From Pithys albifrons albifrons (lineage: Eukaryota; Chordata; Aves; Passeriformes; Thamnophilidae), in the NCBI RefSeq assembly GCF_047495875.1, contig NC_092467.1:23145066-23209065 (forward strand): 64,000 nucleotides of DNA. The letters are read 5' to 3'. Below, piece by piece: positions 11,601 to 25,254 of the stretch (the first letter of the stretch is position 1; each line of letters opens with the position of its first letter). Both the position numbers and the translations under genes were made by a program. Under the pieces are notes generated by a model. It was not told the DNA's origin. It saw nothing but the letters and a program-made list of their open reading frames with translations, and made no database searches.

Positions 11601-14600
11601 TCAGGTTGTGTTTAAAGAAAACCAGACACACACAAACACATACAATTTTTAGCCTTTCTATTGCCATTATCTTAGAAAATATTTTTGGAAAAGCCCCTTT
11701 GTTTTTTCTGTTGTAGAGATATTCCTGAGAAAATACTTGACACCTGCCTCTTAGACTCGTGTTTTGGAATATGGAGTAAGTTAAACCTGCTTGGCCGACT
11801 GAATGTTTTCAGAGGTGTTTTGACAGCAAAATCCTGTGTTCCCAGTACAAGTGTTTTGGGGTGTTTTGACCTAGACAAATAAAATAATTTTTAGTTTCTT
11901 TATTTTAGCAAAATTGGCTAAGTAGGTTCCTTGCCTGGCGCCTTCACTTGGCATAGTAATTTAAAAGATTGTTTTTATGGGATGTTCTTTTGATGTCAGA
12001 ATAGTTTCAGATCTTGCTGGGAAGAGCCTGGGGCTGTTTAATAGAGGTGTGTTTGGGATCGTGCTGCTTTGACCTACAGGTGCACGTGAGCGTTAGAGGC
12101 AGGATGCCTCAGCAAGATCACTGCTGAGGAACCCCTGGAGTGTACAGATGCCACCATCTTCAGGCTGCCTGTTTGGGTGAGGGGCTACAGCCTTGAGGAA
12201 ATCACAGTCAAGAGACAAGCAGGACTGCATGCATGTGTTGAGATTTATGGAGACGTGGCAGATGTGTTCCCTGGCTCTAAGATAAATAGAGTAATTTATG
12301 GAGATTGATTTGGATTTTGAAAACTATTTAGTGGTGGTTAATCTTTTCTATTTTTTTACCCCCTCTGGAAGAGATGCTGAGCAATAACCTATCAGTGATG
12401 AAACCATCTGGCAAAGCCTGCAGCTTTTTTGTGTGCCAAACAGGCAATTCAAATCCCAGCCTTCATGAAAATGGGTGCTACATGCTTTTATCTGTTCCCT
12501 TTAATGCTCACAAAATGCAATGATAAGCTGAGGCGCGGCAGTCTGATTCAGTGACTTTAGCCTGCAGTATCCAAGCTCCTGGAATGACCTAGGATAACTT
12601 CCTATGCTCTACTTGAAATTTCTGAGGAGATAAATGCTGTTATGAGAAGTGCCAGTGGTTTGTAAATTAAAAAAGGTGGTAAATCACTGGTCTAGGTGAA
12701 AAATCAACACTTTGCTGTTTGAAAATGTGAAACCTGCTTCTAACCCAGCAAAATGTCTTTTAGCCAGTCACCTGGCTTGCTTATCCAAGTCTTCCCTGTT
12801 TCTAAAATGGGAGCTGTTAGACTCACTTGTTTCACAGATGTGTGATGGGGAGAATTAATTACATGAGGTCAGCACAGGCCTTTTGAACTGGTAAGAGGTG
12901 CTGTAGTGCTAAATGTTACAGAGTTGACAATGCGTGCTAATCCAAATTATTTTACTTGTGGGATTTCTGTAGCAAACCCTCTGCACTCCAGTGGTGTGGA
13001 ATTGATCAGGGTGGGAGCTGATTAGGACTAAGTGAGGAAATAGAATGAAGTGATGGAAACTTACTCTGGCAACATCCAGCATAAGACGTTTTGCCCTTAG
13101 CACATTGCAAAATTATTTCTAAAAGCCTATGACATCCTGCAGTAAGTTCTTTTGCCTGAGAACCTAAAGAGTTCCTCACCTAAAGGCTTCTATTGTCCTC
13201 TTTTATTCTGTACTTTGCTGCAGTGCTTTATACCTTCTTGGTTAGGTGATGTTGGATTTTGCACTGAGATCAGGGCTCAACCTCTGTCATGTGTGAAAAA
13301 TGTACCATATCATCCCCAGGATAATAGCACTTACTCTTTGATTAGAGGTTTTTTTTTCCTGAGGATTTACAATTAGTCTGAAAAGTTGAGTTTAAATTAA
13401 TTTATAGAAATGAGTCCTTGAAGAACAAGTTAGGAATCTGTATTCAACTTAATTTGTTCCTTGTAGTTTTTATAACAATAGTCCTGGCTTTTCAAATTCC
13501 CCCTGTTGTTAAAGCATACAAAATCTTATGGACAGACTGAATTTGAAGACTATTTTTTTTCCCTGTAGGATTAATGGTCACTTACAGCCATTATTCTTCA
13601 TAACTGAAAGTTTCTCCTTTAGCAGACGCTGAAGAGTAATCTTCTGCAGTGAGTTTGAGAAGCAGCCTTCTGTCAGTGGCTTCAGTCTTCCGTTGTTCTC
13701 CATGGGACTGTGGCCACTGGCAAAGAAGGCCACAGCCCCCGTGCCCTTGCTCTGCATGGGATTTCCCCTCTGCCTCCTGACAGCATGGACTGCAAGTTTC
13801 TCTAAGGCAATGGGAAACTGGGCATTATGAAAAGCTTCCTCTTAATTCAAGGCAGTGTATTGCCTTGGTGCCACTGAGAATAGGAGGCAATAGCAGATGT
13901 TTTGGGAGAGGGTAAGCCTTTGAAGAGTTTCTTTGCTGTTAGTAAAACAGCGTTATGAAAATAACACCAGAAATGTATTATTAATCCTAAGTATTACTTC
14001 TGGAAAATGTCTTGTTATACCAGGTCTGCTCAGCTGGGAGGGCAGACAGCCAAAGAGCCAGAGGAAATAAAAGGTGGGTAGGGAATTTGAACAGGGAAAG
14101 GTGAGAAAGAGACTAAAGGGAAAGTGGGGAGCTATGAGTAAGGAATGTTTTGCTGATGTTCTGCCTGAAGGAAAGGAAAATGGGAGCTGTTGAATCTTTT
14201 CCAGGATGCAGGCAAACCAACAGTAAGCACACATTTGTGATCTGGGCATCACGTTGCTTCTGTGGGGCAGAGCTGAGTTTGTTTTGATTTCACTGCAGTG
14301 TTTCTATACCATGGTATGTTCAGCTTTCTTTTAAGTTTGACCTTTGACTACATTGTGTTCAAAGCGCTTGACTTTGGCATTAACATCTGCACTGTATTCT
14401 AGGTTCTTCTTCTCTCTCAGCCTTATCTGTGAATTTTAACTGATGAGTTTGGTACTGCTGTTGAATTGTTGGTGCAGTGCTTTTACGAAGGAAGGTGATG
14501 CATGGAAAAGAGTGGATGTTTCTCCCCACTCCGTGTTGAGGGATACATCTGTGTCCTCGCTCTGTTGGCATGGGTTTGGAAACAAAGGAACTGAAGAGCA

Positions 14601-15289
14601 TTGATTGAGTGATGTCTCGTCTAGAAACAAAACAAAACTCCGTGATGAAAGGGAGTTTGTAGAGTTCTCAGTCTGCAGAAAGGACTGAGGGATGCCTTAG
14701 CTTAGTCATTCAAAGTCAGCCTCCTCCCCTCAGAAAAGGCTTCCAACCAGCAGCCTGACTCCATCTGCTAACTGGGATCTTGTAGACAATTTGCCAGTGG
14801 AATAAATTAAGAAAGAAGTAGAGGAAGGAAAATTACAAGTAGAGCTCTAGTACCCATTGATTCAAATATTCACACTTATCAAGTTTTAAATATTTAGTAG
14901 CCTGCTGAGCACTTTTTAGCACTGATTAATGAATAAGAATTTACTGTAGTTGTGGTGGAAAAGCGTGTGTGTGTTTTTACTTTTTTTAAAAAAATTATTT
15001 TCTCAGAATGAGAACTAAGTGCTTATTACAACTCCAAGGTGATTGATATTTCTGGAGGAAGATGGGGTTGTATGTATGTGTTCGAACGTGTTTATTCTCT
15101 ATATTTGATCTGACCTGTAATGAAATGGCCAAGCATGCTGCCTGTTTACTCTGCGCAGAAGGCTCTTGGCTCTGTTCCCTCCCTGTCATTAATGCAAACC
15201 CAGACTTCATCGGCTGTGAACATGTGAAACATCTGTCTGTCCTCTTGTGATCAATGCTGTCCCTTCAGAGGTTCAGCTTTGGAAACAGT

Positions 15290-15420
15290 TCCATAAAATA
15301 ATCAGTTATTTTTATTTGGATTTGATAAATTTAATTACTTGGGGCAATTAATTATTTATTTGTTTTATATTGATTGCACTCTAAGGCATCCTGACATCAA
15401 TCTGATGGAGATCAGAACAC
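15290..15420. promoter_or_regulatory. Candidate AT-rich noncoding element
   Basis: This is a dense run of homeodomain-type cores (TTTAATTACTT, GGCAATTAATTATT) and TTTGATAAATTT, without simple-repeat structure. It lies inside the 11.9-kb DMAP1 intron. The function is inferred from motif density only. Confidence 0.3.
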
Positions 15421-16184
15421 CCTTATTAGTTAGGAAAGTTTATGTTTCCATGTCTGAACATCCCATGGATTAGTTAGCTGAGACGTGCTTGTGGCTTCTG
15501 TTAGCAATTTTTCATCAGCAAAGTTGTATGTTTTGCACTCTACAAGAGAGTGGGCAAGAGTAATTTCCATGGGGAGCCTGACAGAGGTGTGGAAGGGAAG
15601 TAGTACTCTCATTTCTGTGAATAAAAGTGATGAACAAATGATGCAGGCTGGATCGAATTCATGTTGTGGCATTGCCATCTATTTGTTGTATTATATGCCC
15701 TTTAATTAGGGCCAAGAGAGTGCTGGTGCATTTCGTAATCAAACTCCTGCCTGTAGAGAATGAAATAAGATGAAAATATTGGTGTGTTTATTTTTAAAGG
15801 GAACAGCAAAGGATACAAAATCTTGAATGAACTAGAGAAGGTGAATCCAGCACTTCTCTCCCTCCATTCTTGTTCTTAGCTAAGCTGAAAGGCACTTAAT
15901 GTTAAATTGCTGAAAGAAAATGCATCTGTCACCTTTTTCATGGAGGTCATTGGAGTGGGAGAGCATCTGGATGAAAGCCTTAGTAGGTTGTCAGATATAA
16001 AGAGAACACTCTGGTTGCAGGAATGGGTTGTAGTTCTGCAAGGGACACTCTGTGGCTGCTTCTTTTGAATCACACAGTACCAAACAGTGTATATGCAGCA
16101 TGAGGCCTCTGTCTGTCAGTCCTGGCTCAATTTGAGAAGCTTTTACTACCTTTGTGTGCCCATAATGACACATTCCTGAGTGCC

Positions 16185-16350
16185 ATTCATTAGCTAATTT
16201 TATTGTATGTAATTTGTGCAGAGCTCCATGTGTATCAACTTTTTTCTTTCATTAGGGTAACCAATATAATGATCAGAATGTAATTAGTCACTGTCGTTAT
16301 TTGTGTTTGTGTAAGTGTAAATTCAGTTAAATTATTTAACATTGAGACCA
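16185..16350. promoter_or_regulatory. Candidate AT-rich noncoding element
   Basis: It contains TTAGCTAATTTTATTG, TAACCAATATAATGATC and TGTAATTAGTCACTG in a non-repetitive AT-rich context. There is no coding frame. Confidence 0.3.
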
Positions 16351-18829
16351 GATGCATGTTTTGCTACAGTTTTTTATGTCTGATCTGGAAGTTTACAAAA
16401 TGTTCTTTTACTGTGGGAGAGTATTCTTGGAGTTCCACCTCCTGTGGCTGGTCTTAGAGTTTTCCCTGCAATCACAGTAGACTTCTGGGCTCTTGAATTG
16501 TTTGTCAGATGCAGCTCAGGGACTGCAGCTATTCTCGTTTTCTGCAGCCACCTCTACAGGTCTCAGCTTGGTCTCTGCCTGTAGTGAGAGACAGAGGTAG
16601 GACTGCAGGGGGAATCTGCAGATCTGCTTAAAGCAAAATTCTGTGGTGTCATTCTGGTAATGTGCTTTTAACATAAAATAGCACCTGGTAAAAATCTCTG
16701 GTGCAGTTATTTCTTTTGCATCATGAATTTTCCTATTTTTCCTTACACAAACACTTTCTGTAGTCCTTTTGCAATTTTTTTACAGGCTTGTGCTATTTTT
16801 AAAGCAAAAGGTATTTAAGGGCAGGGAATTGCAGGACTTGTAAGTGACAGATAATACTTTGCTTGCCAAAAGATGACCATCTTCTAAATGGCAGGCAGTC
16901 CTGGCAAGGTGTGCATTCTTCTTGTCTTCTCAGGTATCTTGTTTGTTGTCACAACCTGTGTGTCAAATTGGGGGAAAGCTGGTGCTTTCCAGGTTTTCAG
17001 CCATCATTATGAGGATTCCAAGTAACTCAAATTTTAGGCCACTTGTGCTGTGTCAAAGCAATCTGTACCCCTTCCTAGGGGAGAAAGGGTGGAATTGTAT
17101 AAAAACCTTGAATACCTTCTTGCCCACCATGGTGAAAACCCTTTGTGCTGAGACAGTGATTCTCCAGGACCTTTGGTTCCTTTAGAAAGTCTCCTTAGAA
17201 TCAGTGCTTTTTGATTTTAGAATCACCCTTTGAATCAGTGCTACAGATGAATAACGAGGCATTAATGTTTATAGGATCAGTGAGCTGCTACTTTGCCATA
17301 TGCCTACGTGTGCTGTGCTTCTCTGGAATCTGTTGGACTCCCTCATCTTGACAAAGGTTTCACTGGATATATTCCTGTAAAACTGATTTAATTTATTAGG
17401 CTAATTCAAGTACAGAAATTATATTTTTGCACAATTGATTTGAGAATTTCTGAGGTATGTTTAACTTCAGTCCAAAATCTCCTGAAATAACCATTTACAT
17501 AAGTTACAGAAAGGTATTTTTTAAGATTGGTTTATTTAGCATTAAGCCTCATTGATGGAGCAAGTTGATGGTCATGCACCACTCCAGAGTGATTAGTATA
17601 TGTTTAATGTCTTACATAGCATAGGAGAGGGTATTACTCCTTACTTTTACCTTCCAAAATCTTAGTATGACAGATCAGCAGGCACAGACATAAGACATAA
17701 GGTCCATAGCTGCAAGCTGGGGCAGAGGGAAGCATATATGTTCTTTGATACTGAGAATACCTGTGCAATTTCACACTTTTCTAACTTTTGCATATATCCA
17801 TTGCGTGTGCCCATCCACCTTCCGCTGTAGCACTTGAATTCCAAGCAGTGAAGCACTTCAGAGTTTCAGAAATGTGCACGTTTGTATCCAAAATTCAATT
17901 TCGCTGTTGGGTTTTTTTTAAATTCCAGAGTACTAAGACTAAAGTGCTTAAAATGGTTCTTTCCTTCCCTGAGTCTTAAAACTGTGGAGGAGTGGAGCCT
18001 CTCTGTTCCCACGAGCCATGTAGCCCAGGAAAATTTGACCTTCAGGTAGAAAATACAAAAAAACATTATTCATCTGAAACTTTAGCACTCCTTCCTGGAA
18101 AACCACTAAACAATTCAGTATTCTAAAGATATTTATGAAGAAAGTGCCTAATGAGAAAGTTTTTTGCAGCTGAAATCCACCAAGAAGGTGGTTTTCAATG
18201 TCAGTGAGTTGTATTATGATGCTGAAGAATTCTGGTACTGGTGCATAAAACTACAGGTTTACAGCTGTACAGACACAGATGTGTGGAGATTTTAGGATTA
18301 ACATTCTTAGAACTGTCATATTGTTTAGGGTTCGGGAAGGGTGATTTAAAGAAAAAGCTTGTCTCAACACTGAATTAAAATAAAGGGCAGCATCAGGGAG
18401 GGGACATGAAATGTCCAAATCACACCATTGATCAGTTTTAAAAAAAATGTATTTTGGTGATACACTAAACAAAAGGTTTCAGCACAAAAGAGGATTTTTT
18501 GGGAGGAGGGCTGGGAAGTTGTGAGCACCAGAAAAGAAGCATTTATGAAGAAGGTGATGGATTGAGAGCAGGACATTTAAGGTGACCACACAGATGTAAT
18601 CACTTGAAGGACCTGGCTAAACTACCTGTGAATCCTGCAGACCTCTTCCATTCCTGCAGCAGATCCCCATGACACTCTCTACCTGCCGGGTGGTGATGCT
18701 GTACGACATGCCAGGGGACTGCTAGCTGCAGTAGCTACCTCTGCTACTGCTAGACTTCATTACTCCACTAAAATAGATTCAAATACATTTACAACTATGC
18801 TCGAAAGTATTAGCATAAATCATGAAAAC

Positions 18830-19030
18830 TGAATGGCACACAAAAATAAATGAACTGAGTCTGTTTGGGGAGGCTATATCTTCAGTTATTTCTTATTCTG
18901 TTTGTTCATTTAATGAATTTTGCCAATTAGCAATTAATTTGCAGTAGGTCTTCTAGTCATTAGTGTGAATTAGCAAGGTTTTGTTGGCGGAATGCCTTGA
19001 ACATTAAATAAAAGTCCTGTATCATGCAAA
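18830..19030. promoter_or_regulatory. Candidate AT-rich noncoding element
   Basis: CATTTAATGAATTTTGCC is followed by AATTAGCAATTAATTTGC and GTGAATTAGCAAGG. Several homeobox cores lie within about 150 bp, in unique-looking sequence of the large DMAP1 intron. Confidence 0.35.
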
Positions 19031-20099
19031 ACCTCAAGGGTACTCCGTGGTGAGACCCTCTATGGAAATTGAATTACTCAGGGCCCACTCCTGGTCTCTC
19101 AGTCCCTGCTGTGAGGGCTTGGTGGTTGCTGTGTTCTGGATCCATTTAAGCTGTGTGGCCCAACTCTTGAGCAATGTCCTCCTCCCTCAGAGGAGAGCAC
19201 AGCAGGTCAGTACTGGTGTATTCCACTCCTCCCAGGCCAAGTGCGTGCTGGCAGAGGCTGTGTATCCCACGCTCCTCTCTGCATAGATAGGCTCTGGTAC
19301 TGTGGTTTTGTAGTGTTGACTCACACAGTTTTCTGTAGCTCTTTATTTATTTTTCTCTTGGTACACACAGTTCATGTGTTTAATGCAGGTTGTTTATAGC
19401 AGGGACAAAAGATTACAGTCCTTAAATCAAAAGCTACATTTGTGTAATTATAAGCATAGTCTGGTATTGCAAAGAGGGCTGTAGGGAGAGGCTGTCAAAG
19501 GAGAAAAGCATCCAAAATATAGTAACCTCAAAAATCCCAGCTAATCAGTTTTCTGACTGGAGCAATCTGTTTCCCAGGTATTATTATTATATGGGGACTT
19601 CAAAGATAATAAATAACAATAATAGTCTATTATGAGGAAGGAAAGAAAAGGGCAAATGCCATTCACCTTGGAAGCTGTGGTTATTCACTGGAGTTCTCTG
19701 AGGAACATAATTTCCCTCAGCCCATACAGAGGACTCTATCCATGACAACACCAAGAACATCCCAGGAGCTGTGATGTAAGCAAGAAGGTTGCCCAGAGTG
19801 GCATTTCCATTAATGCAGAGATATGGCCCACAGAAACCACATGTCCCAGTGCACACATCTCAAGCCAGAGATTGGCTGGGACTTGTGGTCCTGGCAGATT
19901 GCCCCATTCTTTGAGAATGGGGGCAAGTGAGCACCTCTTTGAGCACTCTGGTGCTTCTTTGAACATTTGCTTAGAAGACTAAAACACAGAAGGGCTATCT
20001 GAAGTAAGCACAGGCTTATCAAAAGCTGTACAGGGCATGAAGGCTTCTCTTGCAACAAGGCAGCCCAGCTAACGGACCCTGGCTAACAGATTATCAGCA

Positions 20100-20370
20100 G
20101 CGTTTGAGTAATAGACTGCTCATTTAGTTTTAATACATTTTGCATAGAGAGCAATCAGCCTTCATCAGTCTTAGAGATGAATTGGCTTAGCCAGCTAAAT
20201 TCTAAAGATATTAGTCTGACAGCAGCCACATAAATCATAACATTTTCTTAATGATGGTAAAATTAAAATATACTCTTGCTTTGAGAAACCAATGAAGCCT
20301 TCTCGTTTGCAGGCCAGATCCTCCTGCCTGAATTAAAAGGAAGCTTAATTGATGTGTTTTTAAACTAAAC
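20100..20370. promoter_or_regulatory. Candidate AT-rich noncoding element
   Basis: It contains TTTTGCATAGAG (octamer-like), GAATTGGCTTAGCCAGCTAA, TAAATCATAAC, and AAGCTTAATTGATGTG. The sequence is complex and non-repetitive, and stands apart from the neighbouring T-rich intron. Confidence 0.35.
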
Positions 20371-22559
20371 TTGCAGCCCCGCTCCTCCTGAGCATCTCTA
20401 GTGTTCCTTTCTTTGAAGTTAAGCTAATTTGTCCTACCTCTTCCTGCTCCATCCTCTAACCCTCAGAAGTGTCAGTGAAGGCATTGGCTCAGTATCCATT
20501 GACCAGAGTCCTGTGGGAGGTGAGCCAGACGTGCACAACATCACAGTTGAAGGCTTTGCCATGTTAATCGTTTGTATTTCCAGTAGTACCTTGAGCTAAT
20601 GGAGGCCTCCCTGGAGAAAAGCTTGTGTTCTTCCTCTAACCAACAAATCAAGACCTCCTGTGTGTACACCTAGCCTAGCCAAGGATGAACTTTTCCTATT
20701 TCTTGTCCTTTTTTCCTGAAACTGGGTTGGTGTCCAGCACGTTTCTGCCAGCTGGTGTTTAACAGAATGGAATCCTGCCTTTGGCTAGAAGGACCATGCT
20801 GTTGGTGTTGGAGCAGGGGTGAAGACAGAGCCGTAGGGCTGTGATAGTCACACAAGTATTGTGTGTCCAGAGCTCTTCAGTGGTTCAGTGCTGGGCTCTA
20901 TTGACTCTTCGTGTTCCCCAAGTTAAGGGTAGTACATTCTGACTAGGTCAGCCTATACATCACCCACGTGGGGCAGGGCTGGGTATGTCACCCATCTTAA
21001 ATATTCTGTATGATTCCTCATGGGGCAGAACGGTTTTTGGGACCGAGGCCTGTTGCTTTTAGGAATGTCTTCCCAATCCTCCAAGCTAACCATTCAGTCT
21101 GCTGCTAAGCTGTGTGAAGTGATCTTTCCTTCCTTGCTGATAGCTGCAGTATGGCACCAGCCACATAAACAGAACCATCTCCTGTTCCAGTGCTCTGGGC
21201 TCCCTTATCTTAGGGCCCTACCCTATCCTGCTACTTTTCAGCAGAGTCTGTGCAGGCAGTCTGAGCAGCAAAGCTCCTGAGAAAACCTATGTTAGTGAGA
21301 TTCTGCTCAAAACTCAGAATTCTGCTCAAAGTTACGACTCTGGACCAAAGACTTAACTGAAATCCAAATACCTATTACCTTTGGCAGCCTTTCTTCTGCT
21401 AAAATAATCATTTTGTTTAAAGATTCCATTTCTGAAGTATGAAATTCACTGCTGTGCAGAAACCCCAGCTCTAAGCCAAACAGCCTTGGGGTAAAAAATA
21501 AATAAAAGGGAGAGGCACCCTATAGTCCTTACCTGTGCTCTGTGCTTGAGGGCAGTTTTTTTGTTTTTCCCTAGTGCTTCTTTCAGGTCCTCTGGGTCAG
21601 GTTGATTTCTTAGATATCCTCCCCTGATAGTCCTGTTAGTTCTTTGCTGGAGTTTTGCTTATGATGGTAATATCTGTCAAAAGGACCAGGTGCTGCTCAG
21701 CATATACCATGAAAGGCCCATTCCCCTGGGCTTCTCTGTGGTGTCTGGACTCTGGTTTCTTGGCTGAAGGGGTGTGATGGAGAAGGCAGGATTTCCCAGC
21801 AGGTCCTACAGTGTGGCTGTAGGGCTGCTGATGGAACGTATTCAGCTGTAGCTAAGGTTAGTGCTTTCACCCTTTGGGTATATGTGTGCAGTGCTCCTGC
21901 TGTCAGAGGAATTAAGTTCCAGGTGGTGCCTCTTGTTGTTGTTTTTGTGTTGGGGCAGTGAACAGATGGGTCTAATCTGGGAAAATAATGTTGGGCAGTC
22001 TGTTTTGGGCACCTTTGTCACGGGCTACTAGTCAATAAGGGGTGTGCAGGATGCTCTTGCTGCCTCACTGTTCAGTGGCCTACTGGGCAGCTTGTGTTGG
22101 TGATGGGCATCCCCAGGTCTAGGGTGTGACCCACCTTCCCAGGGTTGGATACGGAGGGTCAGCCTATGCCTGTGTGCAGTGGTGTTTGACAGTGGTGTTG
22201 AGGAACATTTCTTTCCTGAGGTGTCTGCTAGTGTAGCCGAATGCTTTCATTTTTTCTTGGAGATATCCACAGGGCTTGCAAACCTGTTCTCCATGCCATA
22301 TTGTGCCAGCTGCATTTGTGCTGCTGGTAATCTAATAAATGCTTGGTCTGAGCAGCTAGCACTCCTGCTAGAGCCCAAATGAATGCAGAGGAAGGACCCT
22401 GCTAAGTGTATGCATTCTTCCTCTCCTGGCCAGCTCCGACTCTCTTTCATAGCTCACATCTGATGCTTCCTCTCTCACCTAGCCCCTTAGCTCCGATGTA
22501 AATGTGTGTGCACACTTCCGTTAGTCAAGTAACTGTGCTCTCTCTGTCTTTCCCCTTTG

Positions 22560-22870
22560 TTACAAAGCCTGCTCTGTAAATGAATCCCACAGGTCTGGGG
22601 CTCAGCAGGTAAAAGGAGAAGTGAGTCTGTTAGCGCATGAGTCTAATCAGGCCGGCTAAAGCGAATAAAGTAGGGCAACATTGCACATTAGCTGCTGTGT
22701 AAATGAGCCCTTTGATGGGCTGGGCACCGCAGGAGAGGGTTTGAAGCCAAGAAGAACTTTTGTTGTTAATTCAGTGACACATGGAAACTGTAAAACAGCG
22801 TGTCTTGCACACACACGAGAGAAAATAAAAGCCGTCACGACCGGGCTTTTCAATACCTGCCCTCAGACCT
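22560..22870. promoter_or_regulatory. Candidate noncoding element just upstream of DMAP1 exon 23048
   Basis: This is a complex stretch with CTTTGAT (TCF/LEF type, 22710-22716), GTCTAATCAGGCCGGC, GTTGTTAATTCAGTGACAC and CpGs (AAGCGAATAAAG, GTCACGACCGG). It ends about 180 bp before the MKLPSS exon. It could be an intronic enhancer or a splicing-related element. Nothing in it codes for DMAP1. Confidence 0.4.
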
Positions 22871-23047
22871 AGTCTGAAAACTTTCAGCCCCTGTCTCCCT
22901 CTCTTACCACTTGATTTTCCTCTCTCTCCCTTTCTTTTTTTGTTCCCCCTGCACTATAAAAAGAAAAGCTCTCTTGCCTTTTGAACTAGACGGCTGTGAG
23001 TGAGGGCTATCTCTGAGCTGTGTGGCTCTGTTACCTTTGTGTTCCAG

Positions 23048-23120
23048 ATGAAACTGCCAAGCTCGGTGGGACAGAAGAAGATTAAAGCCCTGGAGCAGAT
23101 GCTGATGGAACTTGGAGTAG
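23048..23120 (+). CDS. DMAP1: DMAP1 coding exon (MKLPSSVGQKK...)
   Basis: The acceptor gtgttccag ends at 23047 and the donor gtgagt starts at 23121. It reads MKLPSSVGQKKIKALEQMLM and then ELGV plus one base (g), which the next exon completes to an aspartate codon. The leading Met is internal to the protein, not a start. The C-terminal DMAP1 domain begins here. Confidence 0.95.
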
Positions 23121-24970
23121 GTGAGTAAAGGGGGCACGCGAGAGAGAAAGAGACACACAGAGGTAGCCTTTGTTCTCGAGATGGGCTATTTTTTCCCCTA
23201 GTAATACAGCCAGTTTCTTGAATAACAGTATGTGAATGGTTTTTAAAATATTTTATGTGTTAAAAAAAAAAAGAGAGAGAGGGTAAAAGCCAGAACAAGA
23301 TGCACAGGTTTTTTTTTCCTCCCAGCAGAAAAATCTTTTAAAAGAGCCTTTGTTTCTCTCTTGTTTGGGCCTTTTTAACCATCAAGAGAGGGAGCACAGT
23401 ATTAGGAAGGCCAATCTCAGCCTTGCCAGCAGAGGTACTTCTAAGTGTGTTAGTGACCACGGCACATGCATTGTTCAGGGCTGCCCTGTCTTGCTTTTAA
23501 GCTTCGTTTCCTCTTAATTTACTGCTCACGGTGGAAAGTCCAAAATGCATCTGGGACTGTTCATCCCCCCTTTATAGGCTGCATGCTGTGTGAAAATCTG
23601 GAGCATCTCTGCTGAAAGATGAGTAAACACACAGCCCTCACTCTTGAACTCGAGTGTCTTAGCAGCAGAAAGAAGGGTTCACTTAACGTGTACAATACCT
23701 GCTCATAGCTAAAGGGTAAGAAGTGCAGCCCATGGCCAGCAGCTGCTCTCCATGCAGTGGGTTCAGTCTGCAGGTATTACAGGTCCTAGCATGCAGTGCC
23801 TCTTCATTAGACACCTGATGATTCCCTCCTGTGCCATGGCAGGTGGATTTTTAAAAGTAGGAAAAGAGGGGGGGGAAAAATGAAGAAAAACAAAAGCCTT
23901 ATTAGTGATTTACAAGAGATTACTGAGCCTGCTCCCAGCACTGACTTCTGTTAAGTCTTGTTAGTTTTTTGGGTCAACTGGTTTATAGCTCTGTATGTTG
24001 TTTTGGAGACTGTGCAGTTCTGAAGGCCTGCTGTGGCTGGTGGAAGTGGCTCAGCCAGGATAGTTTCCCTTTTCTGCTGTAAAACTAAGGGAGTTACTGT
24101 TTGTGCTTGCTAGGGAAGCCTTGGAGGGAAGGATGTGAGTGTTTCTGAGAGCTCACCTTCCATGAGGATAAGGAGGGGTTCCTGACTTCCCACTCCTGTC
24201 TTACATAACACACATATCTTGTGGGCTTCCTAGTGCTCCAGCGCTGCTGTGCCTTGGAGTGCAGAACCACACGTGGGCTTTGTGAGGGTGAACACAGTGC
24301 TAGCAGGAGGGGTTCATGTGGACCGCCCTGCAGACAGGGACCACTGCCACATGTCATGGCAAACATGGCAGAACTTCATCCTTTTCTGCTCCAGAACTTG
24401 CAGCAATTCCTGGCTTTGTGTGTGTGCATGGTGGGGTGCAGCAGAATGTGAGGTGTGGGGTGGTGATCTGCCAATCCCTGCTACAGAAAGGTCTGTAACA
24501 CAGCAGCAGAGCAGTTCTCTGCCTCAGTCCTACCCTGGGAGGAATAACAAGAGAGGCAAGGGAGCTCAGCCTGTCCACCCCTTGTTGGTGACGCTGTAGG
24601 GAACAGCAGGAGCTCTTCTATCCTCTGCGGCAGTGTGGATACAGTATCTCTTTAAGGCAGAGTTCCTTTCCTGTGACCTGATGGATAGCAGAGGTCAGTC
24701 ATCTGGTCTTACCTCTCTCTTCCATCATCCTTCACTTCCCAAATCCTGGACTTTGTAGGTTCATCCTTAGTCCTTGGCCAGAACCAAAGAACAACTTGAA
24801 AATTCAGGTCTGCAACCCTTAGAGATACCAGTTGCTAGAGATGCATATGATGAGAGTGAAGCTCCGGGTGTATATTTGTGGGAGTGAAAAGGCAGCCAGG
24901 ACCTTTCTAGGAGTTTTCCATTGTAGGGTTGTAGGTCTGAGTGTTTAACAGAACCCTTTTTTCTCCCTAG
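23121..24970 (+). other. DMAP1 intron
   Basis: A 1.85-kb GT-AG intron in phase 1. It includes short A-rich and GA-rich runs (23258-23282). No exon was recognised. Confidence 0.85.
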
Positions 24971-25254
24971 ATCTCAACCCTATGCCCACAGAGGAGATCG
25001 TGCAGATGTTCAATGAGCTGCGGAGCGACCTGGTGCTGCTCTACGAGCTGAAGCAAGCCTTTGCCAACTGCGAATATGAGCTGCAGATGTTACGGCACCG
25101 CTATGAGGCCCTGGCCAAAGCTGGGAGCATTGGTCCCCTCAGTGTGGAAGGTGCCCATCCAGATGGCCAGACAGGGCTTGGCATCGAGGAGGGCAAGGGA
25201 GATACCAAGGACCAGATCATTGATGTAGTAGGAGCACCACTGACCCCCAACTCG
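24971..25254 (+). CDS. DMAP1: DMAP1 coding exon, C-terminal domain, last intact exon
   Basis: The acceptor ttctccctag ends at 24970 and the donor gtgaga starts at 25255. It completes the Asp codon, then reads LNPMPTEEIVQMFNELRSDL and VLLYELKQAFANCEYELQML. The NELRSDLVLLYELKQA helix and RHRYEALAKAG are the family's signature. A variable linker (about 35 residues, Gly-rich) leads to the conserved IIDVVGAPLTPNS end. The exon stops on a codon boundary after TCG. If the donor were not used, the frame would read on through VRRKVGGAEQ to a TGA at 25315-25317, adding 20 residues. Confidence 0.95.

Larger units (their letters stand above)
11183..23047 (+). other. DMAP1 intron, 11.9 kb
   Basis: The longest DMAP1 intron, GT-AG, phase 0. 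It holds a short CR1-like tail (11545-11600) and AT-rich islands at 15290-15420, 16185-16350, 18830-19030, 20100-20370 and 22560-22870. No exon was found between the AVPETAG and MKLPSS exons, which join in frame directly. Confidence 0.85.
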
